Assembly (NCBI RefSeq): GCF_003963535.1
Contig: NZ_CP034539.1
Span: 8,122,001 to 8,186,000, forward strand
Reading direction: 5' to 3'
DNA length: 64,000 nt
Source of the DNA: Streptomyces cyaneochromogenes
GTDB taxonomy: Bacteria; Actinomycetota; Actinomycetes; Streptomycetales; Streptomycetaceae
Shown here: piece after piece, positions 1 to 8,393 of the stretch
How the letters are laid out: every line of letters starts with the position of its first letter
How positions within the stretch are numbered: position 1 is the first letter of the stretch
Made by a program: the position numbers and the translations under genes
The notes under the pieces: model-generated
Databases searched by the model: none
What the model was told of the DNA's origin: nothing
Seen by the model: the letters and a program-made list of their open reading frames with translations, nothing else

Positions 1-1032
1 GAGGGTCGCGGCGACCCAGCTGCTCAGCACGACGACTTCGGGGTTGAACAGGTTCACCAGGTCCGCGATGCCCGCGCCCAGATAGCGGGCGGTGTCCCGG
101 ACCACCTTGAGTGCCACCGGATCGTGCGCGGCGACCCCACGGGCCAGCGCGTCGATCGTGGCCGTCTGGTCCTCCGGGTGCAGCAGGGTGCTGTCGGCGG
201 CCAGCTCCCGCAGGTTCACCATGATCCCGGGCGCGCCGACATACGTCTCCACACAGCCGTGGTTGCCGCAGTGGCACGGCCTCCCGTCCAGCACGAGCGT
301 CGTATGGCCCCACTCGCCGGCGCTGTTGCTCACGCCCCGGTGCAGCCCGCCGCCGAGCACGAGCCCGGCGCCCACACCGGTGCCGAGGTTGACCACCACG
401 GCGTCCCCGCTGCCGCGCACGGCACCGAACCACAGCTCGGCCACCGCGCTCGCGCGCAACGGGTTGTCCATGTACAGGGGATAGGCGATGTGCTCGGCGA
501 GCAGGGCGAGCAGCGGCACGTCGTGCCAGTCCCAGTTGGGCGCGTACTCGCAGACGCCGGTGTCCCGGTCCACCTGCCCCGGCACGCTCACCCCGACGCC
601 GAGCACCCGGGCGCCCTCCACGCCGGCCTGCGCGACCACCGCTCCGACGGCGGCGGCGACATGGCCGACGACCTGCTCGGGGCGGTTCTCGCCGGGGCGC
701 ATGTCCTCGTCGGCGCGGGCCAGGACGTTCAGGGCGAGATCGAAGAGCTCGACCCGGACGTACGTCTCCGCGATGTCGACGCCGATCAGCGCGCCGCCGG
801 ACGCGTTGACGGCCACGAGCCCCCGGGGGCGGCCGCCGGCCGAGTCCTCGAACCCGACCTCGGTGATCATCCGGAGGTCGAGCAGCTCGCCCACCAGGGT
901 GGCGACCGTGGCGAGACTGAGACCGGTGGCGGCCGCCAGCTCCTGCCGCGAGGTGGGCGACGAGGCGATGATCTGGCGCAGCACCTCGTAGCGGTTCGCG
1001 GTGCGGATGTCACGTGATGTGCCGCGCTTCAT
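1..1032 (-). CDS. ROK family transcriptional regulator (3' end beyond the window)
   Basis: The reverse strand is open from an ATG at 1032 (MKRGTSRDIRTANRYEVL) to the window edge. Residues 1-75 form a winged helix-turn-helix (SRQELAAATGLSLATVATLV), followed by the start of a sugar-kinase-like ROK fold (GVDIAETYVRVELFD). Near 250-280 it carries the ROK zinc motif C-H-C-G-N-H-G-C-V-E, as in NagC and XylR repressors. ROK regulators of this architecture usually sense a sugar or sugar phosphate. It lies downstream of and in the same orientation as the alditol oxidase gene, which is a plausible target. The C-terminus is missing because of the window edge, not because of visible damage. The sugar ligand cannot be told from the sequence. 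Confidence 0.9.
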   Translation of the reverse strand, partial: MKRGTSRDIRTANRYEVLRQIIASSPTSRQELAAATGLSLATVATLVGELLDLRMITEVGFEDSAGGRPRGLVAVNASGGALIGVDIAETYVRVELFDLALNVLARADEDMRPGENRPEQVVGHVAAAVGAVVAQAGVEGARVLGVGVSVPGQVDRDTGVCEYAPNWDWHDVPLLALLAEHIAYPLYMDNPLRASAVAELWFGAVRGSGDAVVVNLGTGVGAGLVLGGGLHRGVSNSAGEWGHTTLVLDGRPCHCGNHGCVETYVGAPGIMVNLRELAADSTLLHPEDQTATIDALARGVAAHDPVALKVVRDTARYLGAGIADLVNLFNPEVVVLSSWVAATL

Positions 1033-1081
1033 CGAACTCCCCTCACTGGCAAGCACCGTTGCTTTCGGACCGGCTGGGGGT

Positions 1082-1099
1082 CCGGGGGCTGTCCCCCGG
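1082..1099. terminator. Hairpin between alditol oxidase and ROK genes
   Basis: Perfect 7-bp stem CCGGGGG / CCCCCGG around the loop CTGT, 3' of the alditol oxidase gene. There is no U-tract, which is usual for Streptomyces hairpin terminators. It could also be a copy of the G/C mini-hairpin family seen elsewhere in the window. Confidence 0.5.
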
Positions 1100-1266
1100 G
1101 AAAGCACAGCACCGGGCTGCCCCGTCCCTTCGGTCCAGGCCGGGTCGACGTCGGCACCGGCGCGGCGCAAGGCTATGGCGTGCGCGGACTTTCGACAAGG
1201 GGTTAGGAAAGGGGCTGTAGAAAGTCTTTCCGCTGGAAGGGCCCGGTGCGAGGGTACTGGCAAGTA

Positions 1267-2520
1267 TCAGCCCTCGAGGACATCCCGCACAAACGCGTTG
1301 GCGAACTTTCCCGCCGGGTCCAGTTCCCGCGCCAGCGCCCGGAAGTCGGCCAGCCGCGGATACCGCCCGCGCAGCACCTCCGCCGGCACCGTGAACACCT
1401 TCCCCCAGTGCGGCCGCGGCTCGAAGGCGTCGAGTGCCTCCTCCAGCCGCCGCACCACCGGCAGGACGGCCGCGGTGTCCGCGATCCAGGTGAAGTGCAG
1501 CGCCACCGTGTCCCGGCCGTAGGAGGGGCTGAGCCACTGCTCGTCGGCGGCGACCGCGCGCACCTCGCAGGTCTGCAGTACGGGGGCGGCCGTTCCCCGT
1601 ATCCCGTCGACGGCCCGCAGCGCCTCGACGGCGCACCGGCGCGGCAGCAGATACTCCGACTGCAGCTCGGCCCCGCTGCTCGGCGTGAACTCAGCCCGGA
1701 AGTGCGGCAGCCGCTGGTGCCACGGCCCCGGCACCCCGAACTGCTCCGTGCAGTTGACCGCCGGCATCCCCGGCACCGGGTGCAGCTTCTCGGTGGCGGG
1801 CGCGGCCCACGGGAAGTCCGGCAGCGGCTGGTCGGTGCGCCGCTTGAGCCACACCTGCCGGAAGCCGGGCTCGCGCCAGTCGGTGAACAGGCTGACGCTG
1901 TACGCCGCCGCCATCACCGTCTCGAACTTCCCCAAGTCCAGTCCGTCCAGCGGCAGTTCGGTGAAGATGTGCTGCTCGACGTCGAAGGACGGCTGCAGGT
2001 CGAGGGTGAGCGCCGTGACGACACCCAGGGCGCCCAGCGAGGTGACGGCACCGCCGAACCGCGGGTCGTCCCGGCCGACGGTCACCACCGAACCGTCCGC
2101 CGTCACCAGCTCCACCTCCCGCACGGACGTGGCCAGCGAACCGTTGCCGACGCCCGACCCGTGCGTGCCGGTGGCGACCGAGCCGGCCACCGAAATGTGC
2201 GGCAGGGAAGCCATGTTGGGCAGGGCGAGGCCGTGCGCGTACACCGCGCGGGCGAGTTCGGCGTACCGTACGCCGCCCGAGACCCGGACCGTACGGGCCT
2301 CGCGGTCCACGTCGATCGCCGGCGGCAGGGCGGCGATCGACAGCAGGACGCCCTCGGGGCCCGGCTCGGCGATCGCGTTGAAGGAGTGCCCGCTGCCCAG
2401 CACCCGCACCCTCTCGCTTCCGGCGACCAGGGCGCTGATCGCGTCGAACGAGTACGGCCGGTGCAACTCCTTGGCGGAGAAGGTGATGTTGCCCGCCCAG
2501 TTGGTGATCGTCTCGGTCAT
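1267..2520 (-). CDS. xyoA: FAD-dependent alditol oxidase (AldO/XyoA type)
   Basis: A 417-residue flavoprotein of the vanillyl-alcohol oxidase/D-arabinono-lactone oxidase superfamily. It closely matches what I recall of the S. coelicolor alditol oxidase in length and sequence. The N-terminal FAD domain contains VRVLGSGHSFN with His45 in the position of the histidine that carries covalent FAD in AldO, and the conserved GSVATGTHGSG segment. The C-terminal half has the substrate-domain motifs (HWGKVF, DPAGKFANAF). The family oxidises the terminal hydroxyl of xylitol, sorbitol and other alditols to aldoses with release of hydrogen peroxide. No signal peptide is visible, so it is probably cytosolic. 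The gene is followed by the ROK regulator and is divergent from a D-2-hydroxyacid dehydrogenase gene, which suggests a small polyol/sugar-acid locus. Confidence 0.93.
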   Translation of the reverse strand: MTETITNWAGNITFSAKELHRPYSFDAISALVAGSERVRVLGSGHSFNAIAEPGPEGVLLSIAALPPAIDVDREARTVRVSGGVRYAELARAVYAHGLALPNMASLPHISVAGSVATGTHGSGVGNGSLATSVREVELVTADGSVVTVGRDDPRFGGAVTSLGALGVVTALTLDLQPSFDVEQHIFTELPLDGLDLGKFETVMAAAYSVSLFTDWREPGFRQVWLKRRTDQPLPDFPWAAPATEKLHPVPGMPAVNCTEQFGVPGPWHQRLPHFRAEFTPSSGAELQSEYLLPRRCAVEALRAVDGIRGTAAPVLQTCEVRAVAADEQWLSPSYGRDTVALHFTWIADTAAVLPVVRRLEEALDAFEPRPHWGKVFTVPAEVLRGRYPRLADFRALARELDPAGKFANAFVRDVLEG

Positions 2521-2583
2521 CCTTGCCGTCCTTCAAGGTGAGTGCCTGTGCGTTGACCCTCTCATCCGCTGCTGCCTACGGTA

Positions 2584-2597
2584 GAGAACGCTTTCTC
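2584..2597. promoter_or_regulatory. Inverted repeat GAGAA-N4-TTCTC in a divergent promoter region
   Basis: A perfect 5-bp inverted repeat with a CGCT spacer sits between the divergent alditol oxidase and dehydrogenase genes. It resembles sugar-repressor operators, but the centre is GC rather than the CG step usual for LacI-family sites. The ROK protein is a possible binder; this is inference. Confidence 0.35.
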
Positions 2598-2631
2598 ATC
2601 GCCCCTCACCCTGCCGAGCGGAGGCCACGCC

Positions 2632-3639
2632 TTGACCCAGCGGGCGCACGCCGTGTTCGCCATGTCCTCCCACAACGTGCCGCTGGTCTTCCCGCCGGAA
2701 GTGCTGGCGCGGCTGCGGGAGTCGGTGGACATCGACCCCGGCCTGGTGGCCGAGGACTTCACGGACCCTCGCCTCGCGGACGCCCTCGCCCGCACCGAGA
2801 TCCTCGTCACCGGCTGGGGCTGCCCCCGCCTCGACGCGGCGGTCCTCGACGCCGCACCGAAACTGCGCGCGGTGCTGCACTCGGCCGGCTCGGTCAAGAG
2901 CCTCGCCACGCCCGAGCTGTGGCGGCGCGGCATCGCGGTGAGTTCGGCCGCCGTCGCCAACGCCGTGCCGGTCGCCGAGTACACGCTCGCCATGATCCTG
3001 CTCGCCGGGAAGGACCTCTTCGCCGCCCGCGACCGCCTGCGCGGCGAGCGGGCCTTCCCCGGCTGGGGGCTCGTCCCCGGCATCGGCAACCACGGCCGCC
3101 GGGTCGGCGTCATCGGCGCCTCCCGCATCGGCCGTAAGGTGCTGGAACTCCTGGGCCCCTTCGACCTGGTCCCCAGCCTGACCGACCCCTACGTCGACGA
3201 GGCGGGCGCCGCCGCGCTCGGTGTCCCCCTCCTCCCGCTCGACGACCTCCTGCGCACCTCGGAGATCGTGACGATCCACGCCCCCGAGACCCCGCAGACC
3301 CGCCATCTCATCGGCGCCCGCGAGCTGGCCCTGATGCCCGACGGGGCGGTCCTGATCAACACCGCCCGGGGCGGTCTGCTCGACCACGACGCCCTGATCG
3401 CCGAGCTCCGCACCGGCCGCCTCTCCGCGATCCTCGACGTCACCGACCCCGAGCCCCTGCCCGCCGACTCCCCCCTGTACGACCTGCCGGGCGCCTTCAT
3501 CACCCCGCACCTCGCGGGCTCCCAGGGCAACGAGGCGGCCCGCCTGGGGCTCGCGGTCGCGCGGGAGGCGGAACGGCTGGCGGCGGGCGGGGAGGTGGCG
3601 TACGCGGTCGATCCGGCGGTGCTGGAGCGGGAGGCATGA
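2632..3639 (+). CDS. D-isomer-specific 2-hydroxyacid dehydrogenase
   Basis: A 335-residue NAD-dependent dehydrogenase; an internal ATG at 2662 (MSSHNVPLVF) is an alternative start. The nucleotide-binding fold carries VGVIGASRIGRKVLELL, a GxxxxG variant of the usual GxGxxG. The catalytic triad of the family is present: Arg in NTARGGLLD, Glu in DVTDPEPLP and His in TPHLAGSQG. Members reduce 2-keto acids or oxidise D-2-hydroxy acids; the substrate cannot be predicted. It is transcribed divergently from the alditol oxidase gene across about 110 bp, so the two may share control and act on related sugar-derived acids. Confidence 0.88.
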   Translation: MTQRAHAVFAMSSHNVPLVFPPEVLARLRESVDIDPGLVAEDFTDPRLADALARTEILVTGWGCPRLDAAVLDAAPKLRAVLHSAGSVKSLATPELWRRGIAVSSAAVANAVPVAEYTLAMILLAGKDLFAARDRLRGERAFPGWGLVPGIGNHGRRVGVIGASRIGRKVLELLGPFDLVPSLTDPYVDEAGAAALGVPLLPLDDLLRTSEIVTIHAPETPQTRHLIGARELALMPDGAVLINTARGGLLDHDALIAELRTGRLSAILDVTDPEPLPADSPLYDLPGAFITPHLAGSQGNEAARLGLAVAREAERLAAGGEVAYAVDPAVLEREA

Positions 3640-4004
3640 GCCACGGCGGGCACCGGCGTCGGCGCGCCGCGCGCTGACGTGCGCGGCACGGCCGCGCCGC
3701 TGGGGGAGTTCGGTCGGCCCGCCTCGACGCCGTCGCCGGGCGCTGTTCGTGCGCCCGGTTCAGGGCGGGAAGGTACTTCGCCGGGGCCTCGTGTTGGCCG
3801 CCACGCCCGCCGGTGCGGGCTTGCCATGCGCGGGAACGCGCGCGACGGCGACCGGGGGACACAAGCCCGAAGCGTCCCCGCGGCCACCTCCTACTCCCCC
3901 CATCCCCTCGCCGCGACCGCCCCGAGGGGCCCCGGCGCCGCTCACGCCCGGCCGGGGGCATACCGTGAGGAGTCGTACGCCAGAGAGCCGGGAGGAGATT
4001 ACGG
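3640..4004. other. Non-coding gap upstream of the radical SAM gene
   Basis: These 365 bases between two same-strand genes hold no convincing gene. Open frames here lack a ribosome-binding site and read as arginine/proline-rich shadow translations. The 3' end carries the strong ribosome-binding site GGAGGAG (3991-3997) of the next gene. Confidence 0.6.
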
Positions 4005-5324
4005 ATGGGCAGCCGCACCGCACTGGTCGAGGATCTGATGGAGCGATTCCCGCACGTACCGCGGGAAGCCGTTTTCAAGGAGGATCTGCTCCGGGGCGGG
4101 GTGGCCTTCGATCCCTCTGCCCTCAGCGACAACGAGGACGGCGAGGTCAAGCCGAAGTCGTACTTCATCTTCTCCTTCGACCACGGCACCCTGCCGGAGC
4201 TGGGCGAGGCAGCGCTGCGGCGACCGCCGGAGGAGATCATCCTGACCGGCGGGCCGTACGACCTGCGGCGCACCGTCGTCTCGGTGCGGGTGAACCCGGC
4301 GTCGCCGTATCGCGTCGCCGCCGATGACGACGGCGTCCTCGGCCTCTACCTCGACGGCAAGCGGATCGCCGACGTGGGCGTGCCGCCGATGCCGGAGTAC
4401 TACCGGCACACCCTCGCCAACGGGAAGTCGGTGATGGAGGTCGCCCCGACCATCCAGTGGGGCTACCTGATCTACCTCACCGTCTTCCGGGTCTGCCAGT
4501 ACTTCGGCGCCAAGGAGGAGTGCCAGTACTGCGACATCAACCACAACTGGCGCCAGCACAAGGCGGCCGGGCGTCCGTACACCGGGGTGAAGGACGTCGA
4601 GGAGGTACTCGAGGCCCTGGAGATCATCGATCGGTACGACACGGCGAAGGCCTCCACCGCCTACACCCTCACCGGCGGCGCGATCACCAAGACGGTCTCG
4701 GGGCGCGACGAGGCCGACTTCTACGGCCACTACGCCAAGGCCATCGAGGAGCGCTTCCCGGGCCGCTGGATCGGCAAGGTCGTCGCACAGGCGCTGCCGC
4801 GCGACGACGTGCAGCGCTTCAAGGACTACGGCGTCCAGATCTACCACCCCAACTACGAGGTGTGGGACGAGTACCTCTTCAAGATGTACTGCCCGGGCAA
4901 GGAGCGCTACGTCGGCCGCGACGAGTGGCACAAGCGCATCCTCGACTCGGCCGAGGTCTTCGGCGCGCGCAACGTCATCCCCAACTTCGTGGCCGGCGTG
5001 GAGATGGCGGAGCCCTTCGGCTTCACGACCGTCGACGAGGCCATCGCGTCCACCACCGAGGGCCTGCGCTTCTTCATGTCCCACGGCATCACGCCCCGTT
5101 TCACCACCTGGTGCCCCGAGCCGACGACCCCGCTCGGCAAGGCCAACCCGCAGGGCGCGCCGCTGGAGTACCACATCCGTCTGCTCGAGGCCTACCGCGC
5201 CACGATGGACGAGTTCGGCCTGTCCTCGCCCCCCGGCTACGGCGAGCCCGGCCCCGGCCGCGCGGTGTTCTCGGTGAGCTCCTTCATGGACAGCCTTCCC
5301 GCGGGGGAGTCCACGACGGTATAG
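4005..5324 (+). CDS. Radical SAM protein with a C-x8-C-x2-C cluster motif
   Basis: A 439-residue protein starting at an ATG 7 bases after GGAGGAG. The segment FRVCQYFGAKEECQYCDINHNWR supplies Cys164, Cys173 and Cys176, a C-x8-C-x2-C arrangement instead of the canonical C-x3-C-x2-C that binds the 4Fe-4S cluster and S-adenosylmethionine. The Tyr-Cys end and the following TIM-barrel-like segments (YTLTGGAITKT, WIGKVVAQALP, NVIPNFVAGVEM, EPTTPLGK) fit the superfamily. No C-terminal SPASM or B12 domain is evident, and no RiPP precursor or methyltransferase lies next to it. The product and substrate are unknown. It is a single-gene unit between non-coding stretches. Confidence 0.85.
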   Translation: MGSRTALVEDLMERFPHVPREAVFKEDLLRGGVAFDPSALSDNEDGEVKPKSYFIFSFDHGTLPELGEAALRRPPEEIILTGGPYDLRRTVVSVRVNPASPYRVAADDDGVLGLYLDGKRIADVGVPPMPEYYRHTLANGKSVMEVAPTIQWGYLIYLTVFRVCQYFGAKEECQYCDINHNWRQHKAAGRPYTGVKDVEEVLEALEIIDRYDTAKASTAYTLTGGAITKTVSGRDEADFYGHYAKAIEERFPGRWIGKVVAQALPRDDVQRFKDYGVQIYHPNYEVWDEYLFKMYCPGKERYVGRDEWHKRILDSAEVFGARNVIPNFVAGVEMAEPFGFTTVDEAIASTTEGLRFFMSHGITPRFTTWCPEPTTPLGKANPQGAPLEYHIRLLEAYRATMDEFGLSSPPGYGEPGPGRAVFSVSSFMDSLPAGESTTV

Positions 5325-5364
5325 ACGGTGTGAGTGAGTTGGCGGTACGGGTGAGACGGACGGG

Positions 5365-5382
5365 ACTTGTATCCGTACAAGT
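5365..5382. promoter_or_regulatory. Inverted repeat ACTTGTA-TCCG-TACAAGT
   Basis: A perfect 7-bp inverted repeat with a 4-base spacer lies 40 bases after the radical SAM stop codon and about 160 bases before the next gene. It is A/T-richer than its surroundings, which suits an operator better than a terminator. A second palindrome, TGTCATGACA, is at 5410-5419. Confidence 0.45.
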
Positions 5383-5540
5383 GGTTGGAGTTGCGGGGAC
5401 GCGACGGTCTGTCATGACATCTGAACACGACGCTTGTCAGTTGTGTTGAATACGTGAAAGGCTCATGCCCTGCCGCGAGGTTCCCCCCAACTCCACTGCC
5501 AATATGGCGAGTTGACCTCGCATGTGGATGCAGGAGACTC

Positions 5541-7034
5541 ATGCCCGACCTGCCGACTCCCCAGGACGCCACCGAGGCCGCGCTGTTCTCCGAGTGCTGG
5601 GACGCCGTGCTGTCGTACGCCGACCTGTGCACGGCCGGCTCCTCGGCGGCCAACCAACTGGCCGCGGAGGCCTTCTCGGCCGGCATACGCGAGGCCCGCG
5701 AGGCCGAGACCGGGAGCTTCAGAAGCGCGGGCCGCCGCTCGGCCCGCCTGCCCCGGATCCCGCTCCTCCTGACCGCCGTACGCTCCACGGCGGCCGCCTG
5801 GGAGGAGACCGGCCAGGGCCACAAGCTCGACCCCGACCTGCGCCTGTGGCTCAACTCCGACAAGGCCGCCCGCTACACCGGACCGCCGCTGCAGCGCCCG
5901 GTCGCGCTGCGCGGACTGCGCGACATGCAGGAACCGGACGCCACGCTGCTGTGGCTGGCCGAGGTGGAGGCGCTGCCGCTGCCCGCCGTGGCCCGCCGGC
6001 TCGGCCTCGACCCGGACACCGTCTCCGAGGAACTCGCCCAGGTCCGGGGCCTGTTCCGGGACCGCTGCCAGCGCAACCACCTCGACACACCGATGGACGC
6101 GCACTGCCGCAGCTACGCCCGCCTCCTGGACGCCGTCACCCGCTCGACCGGCGCCGACACCCCGGACGACCTCTCCCGCCACCTCGCCACCTGCGTGCGG
6201 TGCGCCGAGGCCGCCGCCTGTCTGCGGCTGCACGGCGGCGGGCTGCCCGGGGCCCTCGCCGGCGGTGTGATCGGCTGGGGCGGCCTCGCCTACCTGGAGC
6301 GCCGCCGCCGGGCCGCCGAGGTGCGGCTCGGTGCCCGACGCCCCGACCCGGCGGACGCGGACGGCCCGCCGAACCCCGGCGCGCACAAGGCGCGCGTCGT
6401 GCGCAACGGCCTCCTCGTCGCCGCCGTCCTCGTCTCGGCGCTCGCCCTCGCGGTGTCGGTGATGCCCGCCGGCTCCACCGGCGACGGCAGCACGGCGGGC
6501 GGCGACCCCTCCGACCGCCAGCCGGTCGCCGGCCCCGGCTTCTCCGCGCCGGTGACGTCCGCCACGCAGGCCGCGTCGGACTCGCCGGAACCGTCGAGGA
6601 CGACCCCGCGCCCCGACTCGCCCGAGCCGAAGAACCCCGACCCGGAGCCCCAGGGCACCACGTCGTCCACGGCCGACGAGGACGACCCGGACCCGTCCCC
6701 GTCCACGAGCGAACCGGCGACCTGCGGCGTCGAGTACGACCTCGTCAACGAATGGCCCGACGGCTTCCAGGCCACCGTCACCGTCACCACCGAACGGGCC
6801 CTCGACGACTGGCGCGTCGCCTGGTCCTTCCGCGACGGCCAGGAGGTCGGCCAGATGTGGGACGCGAGCTTCGCCCAGAACGGCTCCCGGGTCACGGCCA
6901 AGGCCGCCGACTACAACCGGACGGTCCCCGCGGACGGCACGCTCTCCTTCGGGTTCATCGCCTCCTGGGAGGGCGAGAACTCGGCCGCGTACGACTTCTC
7001 GTTGAACGGGCACGACTGCGCGAAAACCAGTTGA
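5541..7034 (+). CDS. Membrane protein: sigma-like HTH + ZAS zinc finger + TM + cellulose-binding domain (CBM2)
   Basis: A 497-residue protein; the start is the ATG after CAGGAG at 5531. Residues 10-55 resemble a degenerate sigma region 2, and 130-180 (LPLPAVARRLGLDPDTVSEEL) resemble sigma region 4. Residues 189-221 give a full ZAS anti-sigma finger: Cys189, His214, Cys218, Cys221 (HLATCVRC), with the spacing known from RsrA-type proteins. One membrane span follows at about 288-309, then a Pro/Ser/Glu-rich linker to residue 393. The C-terminal 100 residues are a family 2 carbohydrate-binding module, with Cys395 and Cys493 placed for the usual disulphide and Trp405, Trp424, Trp440 and Trp476. 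Topology would put the regulator inside and the CBM outside. Domain-level calls are firm; the idea that it senses polysaccharide and controls a sigma factor is inference, by analogy with clostridial RsgI proteins. Confidence 0.88.
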   Translation: MPDLPTPQDATEAALFSECWDAVLSYADLCTAGSSAANQLAAEAFSAGIREAREAETGSFRSAGRRSARLPRIPLLLTAVRSTAAAWEETGQGHKLDPDLRLWLNSDKAARYTGPPLQRPVALRGLRDMQEPDATLLWLAEVEALPLPAVARRLGLDPDTVSEELAQVRGLFRDRCQRNHLDTPMDAHCRSYARLLDAVTRSTGADTPDDLSRHLATCVRCAEAAACLRLHGGGLPGALAGGVIGWGGLAYLERRRRAAEVRLGARRPDPADADGPPNPGAHKARVVRNGLLVAAVLVSALALAVSVMPAGSTGDGSTAGGDPSDRQPVAGPGFSAPVTSATQAASDSPEPSRTTPRPDSPEPKNPDPEPQGTTSSTADEDDPDPSPSTSEPATCGVEYDLVNEWPDGFQATVTVTTERALDDWRVAWSFRDGQEVGQMWDASFAQNGSRVTAKAADYNRTVPADGTLSFGFIASWEGENSAAYDFSLNGHDCAKTS

Positions 7035-7139
7035 CGGGTGTTCGTGGGGCCGGGCTACAGTGACGGCTGTTCAGGGCGGTGGCCGGTGGCCGCCGCCGTC
7101 GAGCGGACGTATCCGACGTAGGTGAGGAGGTGTCGACCG

Positions 7140-7208
7140 ATGGCTGTCATTGCGATGGGCGCTGCCCGCATCCAGTTCATCAAGTCCACCTCCGTGGCCG
7201 CCGGCTGA
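7140..7208 (+). CDS. Small ORF (22 aa) upstream of rsgA
   Basis: An ATG at 7140 follows a strong ribosome-binding site (GGTGAGGAGGT, ending 7131) and opens a 22-codon frame (MAVIAMGAARIQFIK..., ending VAAG) that stops at 7208. It ends 67 bases before the probable TTG start of rsgA. The peptide has no signal sequence or recognised motif. It could be a leader that tunes rsgA translation or a stand-alone small protein. The ribosome-binding site is far better than the one used by rsgA, which is why the frame is listed. Confidence 0.5.
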   Translation: MAVIAMGAARIQFIKSTSVAAG

Positions 7209-7275
7209 ACTCACCCGATCTCTCCGCGTCATGCGTACGCGGCTGCCGGGGCCGCCCTTTGTGAAGGGTCACCCG

Positions 7276-8367
7276 TTGACTTCCACCTCTGTTTTCTCCG
7301 CGTTGGCTCCCTACGGCTGGGACTCGGCCTGGGCCGACGCGTTCACCCCGTACGACGCCGAGGGGCTGCTGCCCGGGCGGGTTGTGCGGGTCGACCGCGG
7401 GCAGTGCGACGTCGTCACCGCCGACGGGGTCGTACGGGCCGACACGGCCTTCGTCACCCCGCACGATCCGATGCGGGTCGTGTGCACGGGGGACTGGGTC
7501 GCCGTCGAACCCGCCGGGAGCCCGCGGTACGTGAGCGCGTATCTGCCGCGCCGTACCGCCTTCGTGCGCTCCACCTCCTCCAAGCGGTCCGAGGGGCAGA
7601 TCCTCGCGGCCAACGTCGACCACGCGATCGTCGCCGTGTCGCTGGCCGTCGAACTCGACCTCGGGCGGATCGAGCGGTTCCTCGCGCTGGCCTGGGAGTC
7701 GGGCGCGCAGCCCGTCGTGGTCCTGACCAAGGCCGACCTCGTGCCGGACGCGGTGACGCTGTCGCATCTCGTCCAGGACGTCGAGACGACGGCACCCGGG
7801 GTGCCCGTGCTGCCCGTCAGTGCCGTGGACGGGGACGGGCTCGACGTGCTCGTCGCCCTCGTCTCCGGCGGTACGTCCGTGCTGCTCGGGCAGTCCGGCG
7901 CGGGCAAGTCGACGCTCGCGAACGCCCTGCTCGGCGAGGACGTCATGGAGGTCCAGGCCGCCCGGGAAGTCGACGGCAAGGGGCGTCACACGACGACCAC
8001 ACGGAATCTGCTCGCCCTGCCGGGCGGCGGGGTCCTGATCGACACCCCGGGGCTGCGCGGCGTCGGGCTCTGGGACGCCGAGACCGGCGTCGGCCAGGTC
8101 TTCTCGGAGATCGAGGAGCTGGGCGAGCGGTGCCGTTTCCACGACTGCGCGCACGAGGCCGAGCCGGGGTGCGCCGTGCTGGCCGCGATCGAAACCGGTG
8201 AGCTGCCCGAGCGGCGGCTGGAGAGCTACCGGAAGCTGATGCGGGAGAACCAGCGGATCGTGGCCAAGACCGACGCGCGGCTTCGGGCCGAGATCAGGCG
8301 GGACTGGAAGCGGAAGGGGGCGGAGGGGCGCGCGGCGATGGAGGCGAAGCGGGGCCGTTGGCGGTGA
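7276..8367 (+). CDS. rsgA: Ribosome small-subunit-dependent GTPase RsgA
   Basis: A 363-residue circularly permuted GTPase that helps late 30S subunit assembly. The N-terminal OB-fold (VRVDRGQCDVV) is followed by the permuted G motifs: G4 TKAD near residue 152, G1 P-loop GQSGAGKS near 205 and G3 DTPGLRG near 256. The C-terminal zinc region shows C-x4-C-x7-C (CRFHDCAHEAEPGC). The TTG at 7276 (LTSTSVFSALAPYGWD) is preferred because GAAGGG lies at the right distance; a GTG at 7261 lacks a ribosome-binding site. A 22-codon frame with a strong ribosome-binding site precedes it. Confidence 0.93.
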   Translation: MTSTSVFSALAPYGWDSAWADAFTPYDAEGLLPGRVVRVDRGQCDVVTADGVVRADTAFVTPHDPMRVVCTGDWVAVEPAGSPRYVSAYLPRRTAFVRSTSSKRSEGQILAANVDHAIVAVSLAVELDLGRIERFLALAWESGAQPVVVLTKADLVPDAVTLSHLVQDVETTAPGVPVLPVSAVDGDGLDVLVALVSGGTSVLLGQSGAGKSTLANALLGEDVMEVQAAREVDGKGRHTTTTRNLLALPGGGVLIDTPGLRGVGLWDAETGVGQVFSEIEELGERCRFHDCAHEAEPGCAVLAAIETGELPERRLESYRKLMRENQRIVAKTDARLRAEIRRDWKRKGAEGRAAMEAKRGRWR

Positions 8368-8393
8368 CGGTTCCGGTGTCCGCTTGGCCGTGT

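Noticed and set aside
2584..2597. A LacI-type operator
   Set aside because: The dyad centre is GC, not the CG step typical of LacI sites; kept only as an unassigned inverted repeat.
7140..7208. A cysteine-attenuation leader peptide of the Streptomyces sulphur-gene type
   Set aside because: The peptide has no cysteine and no CRR-type ending, and rsgA is not a sulphur gene.
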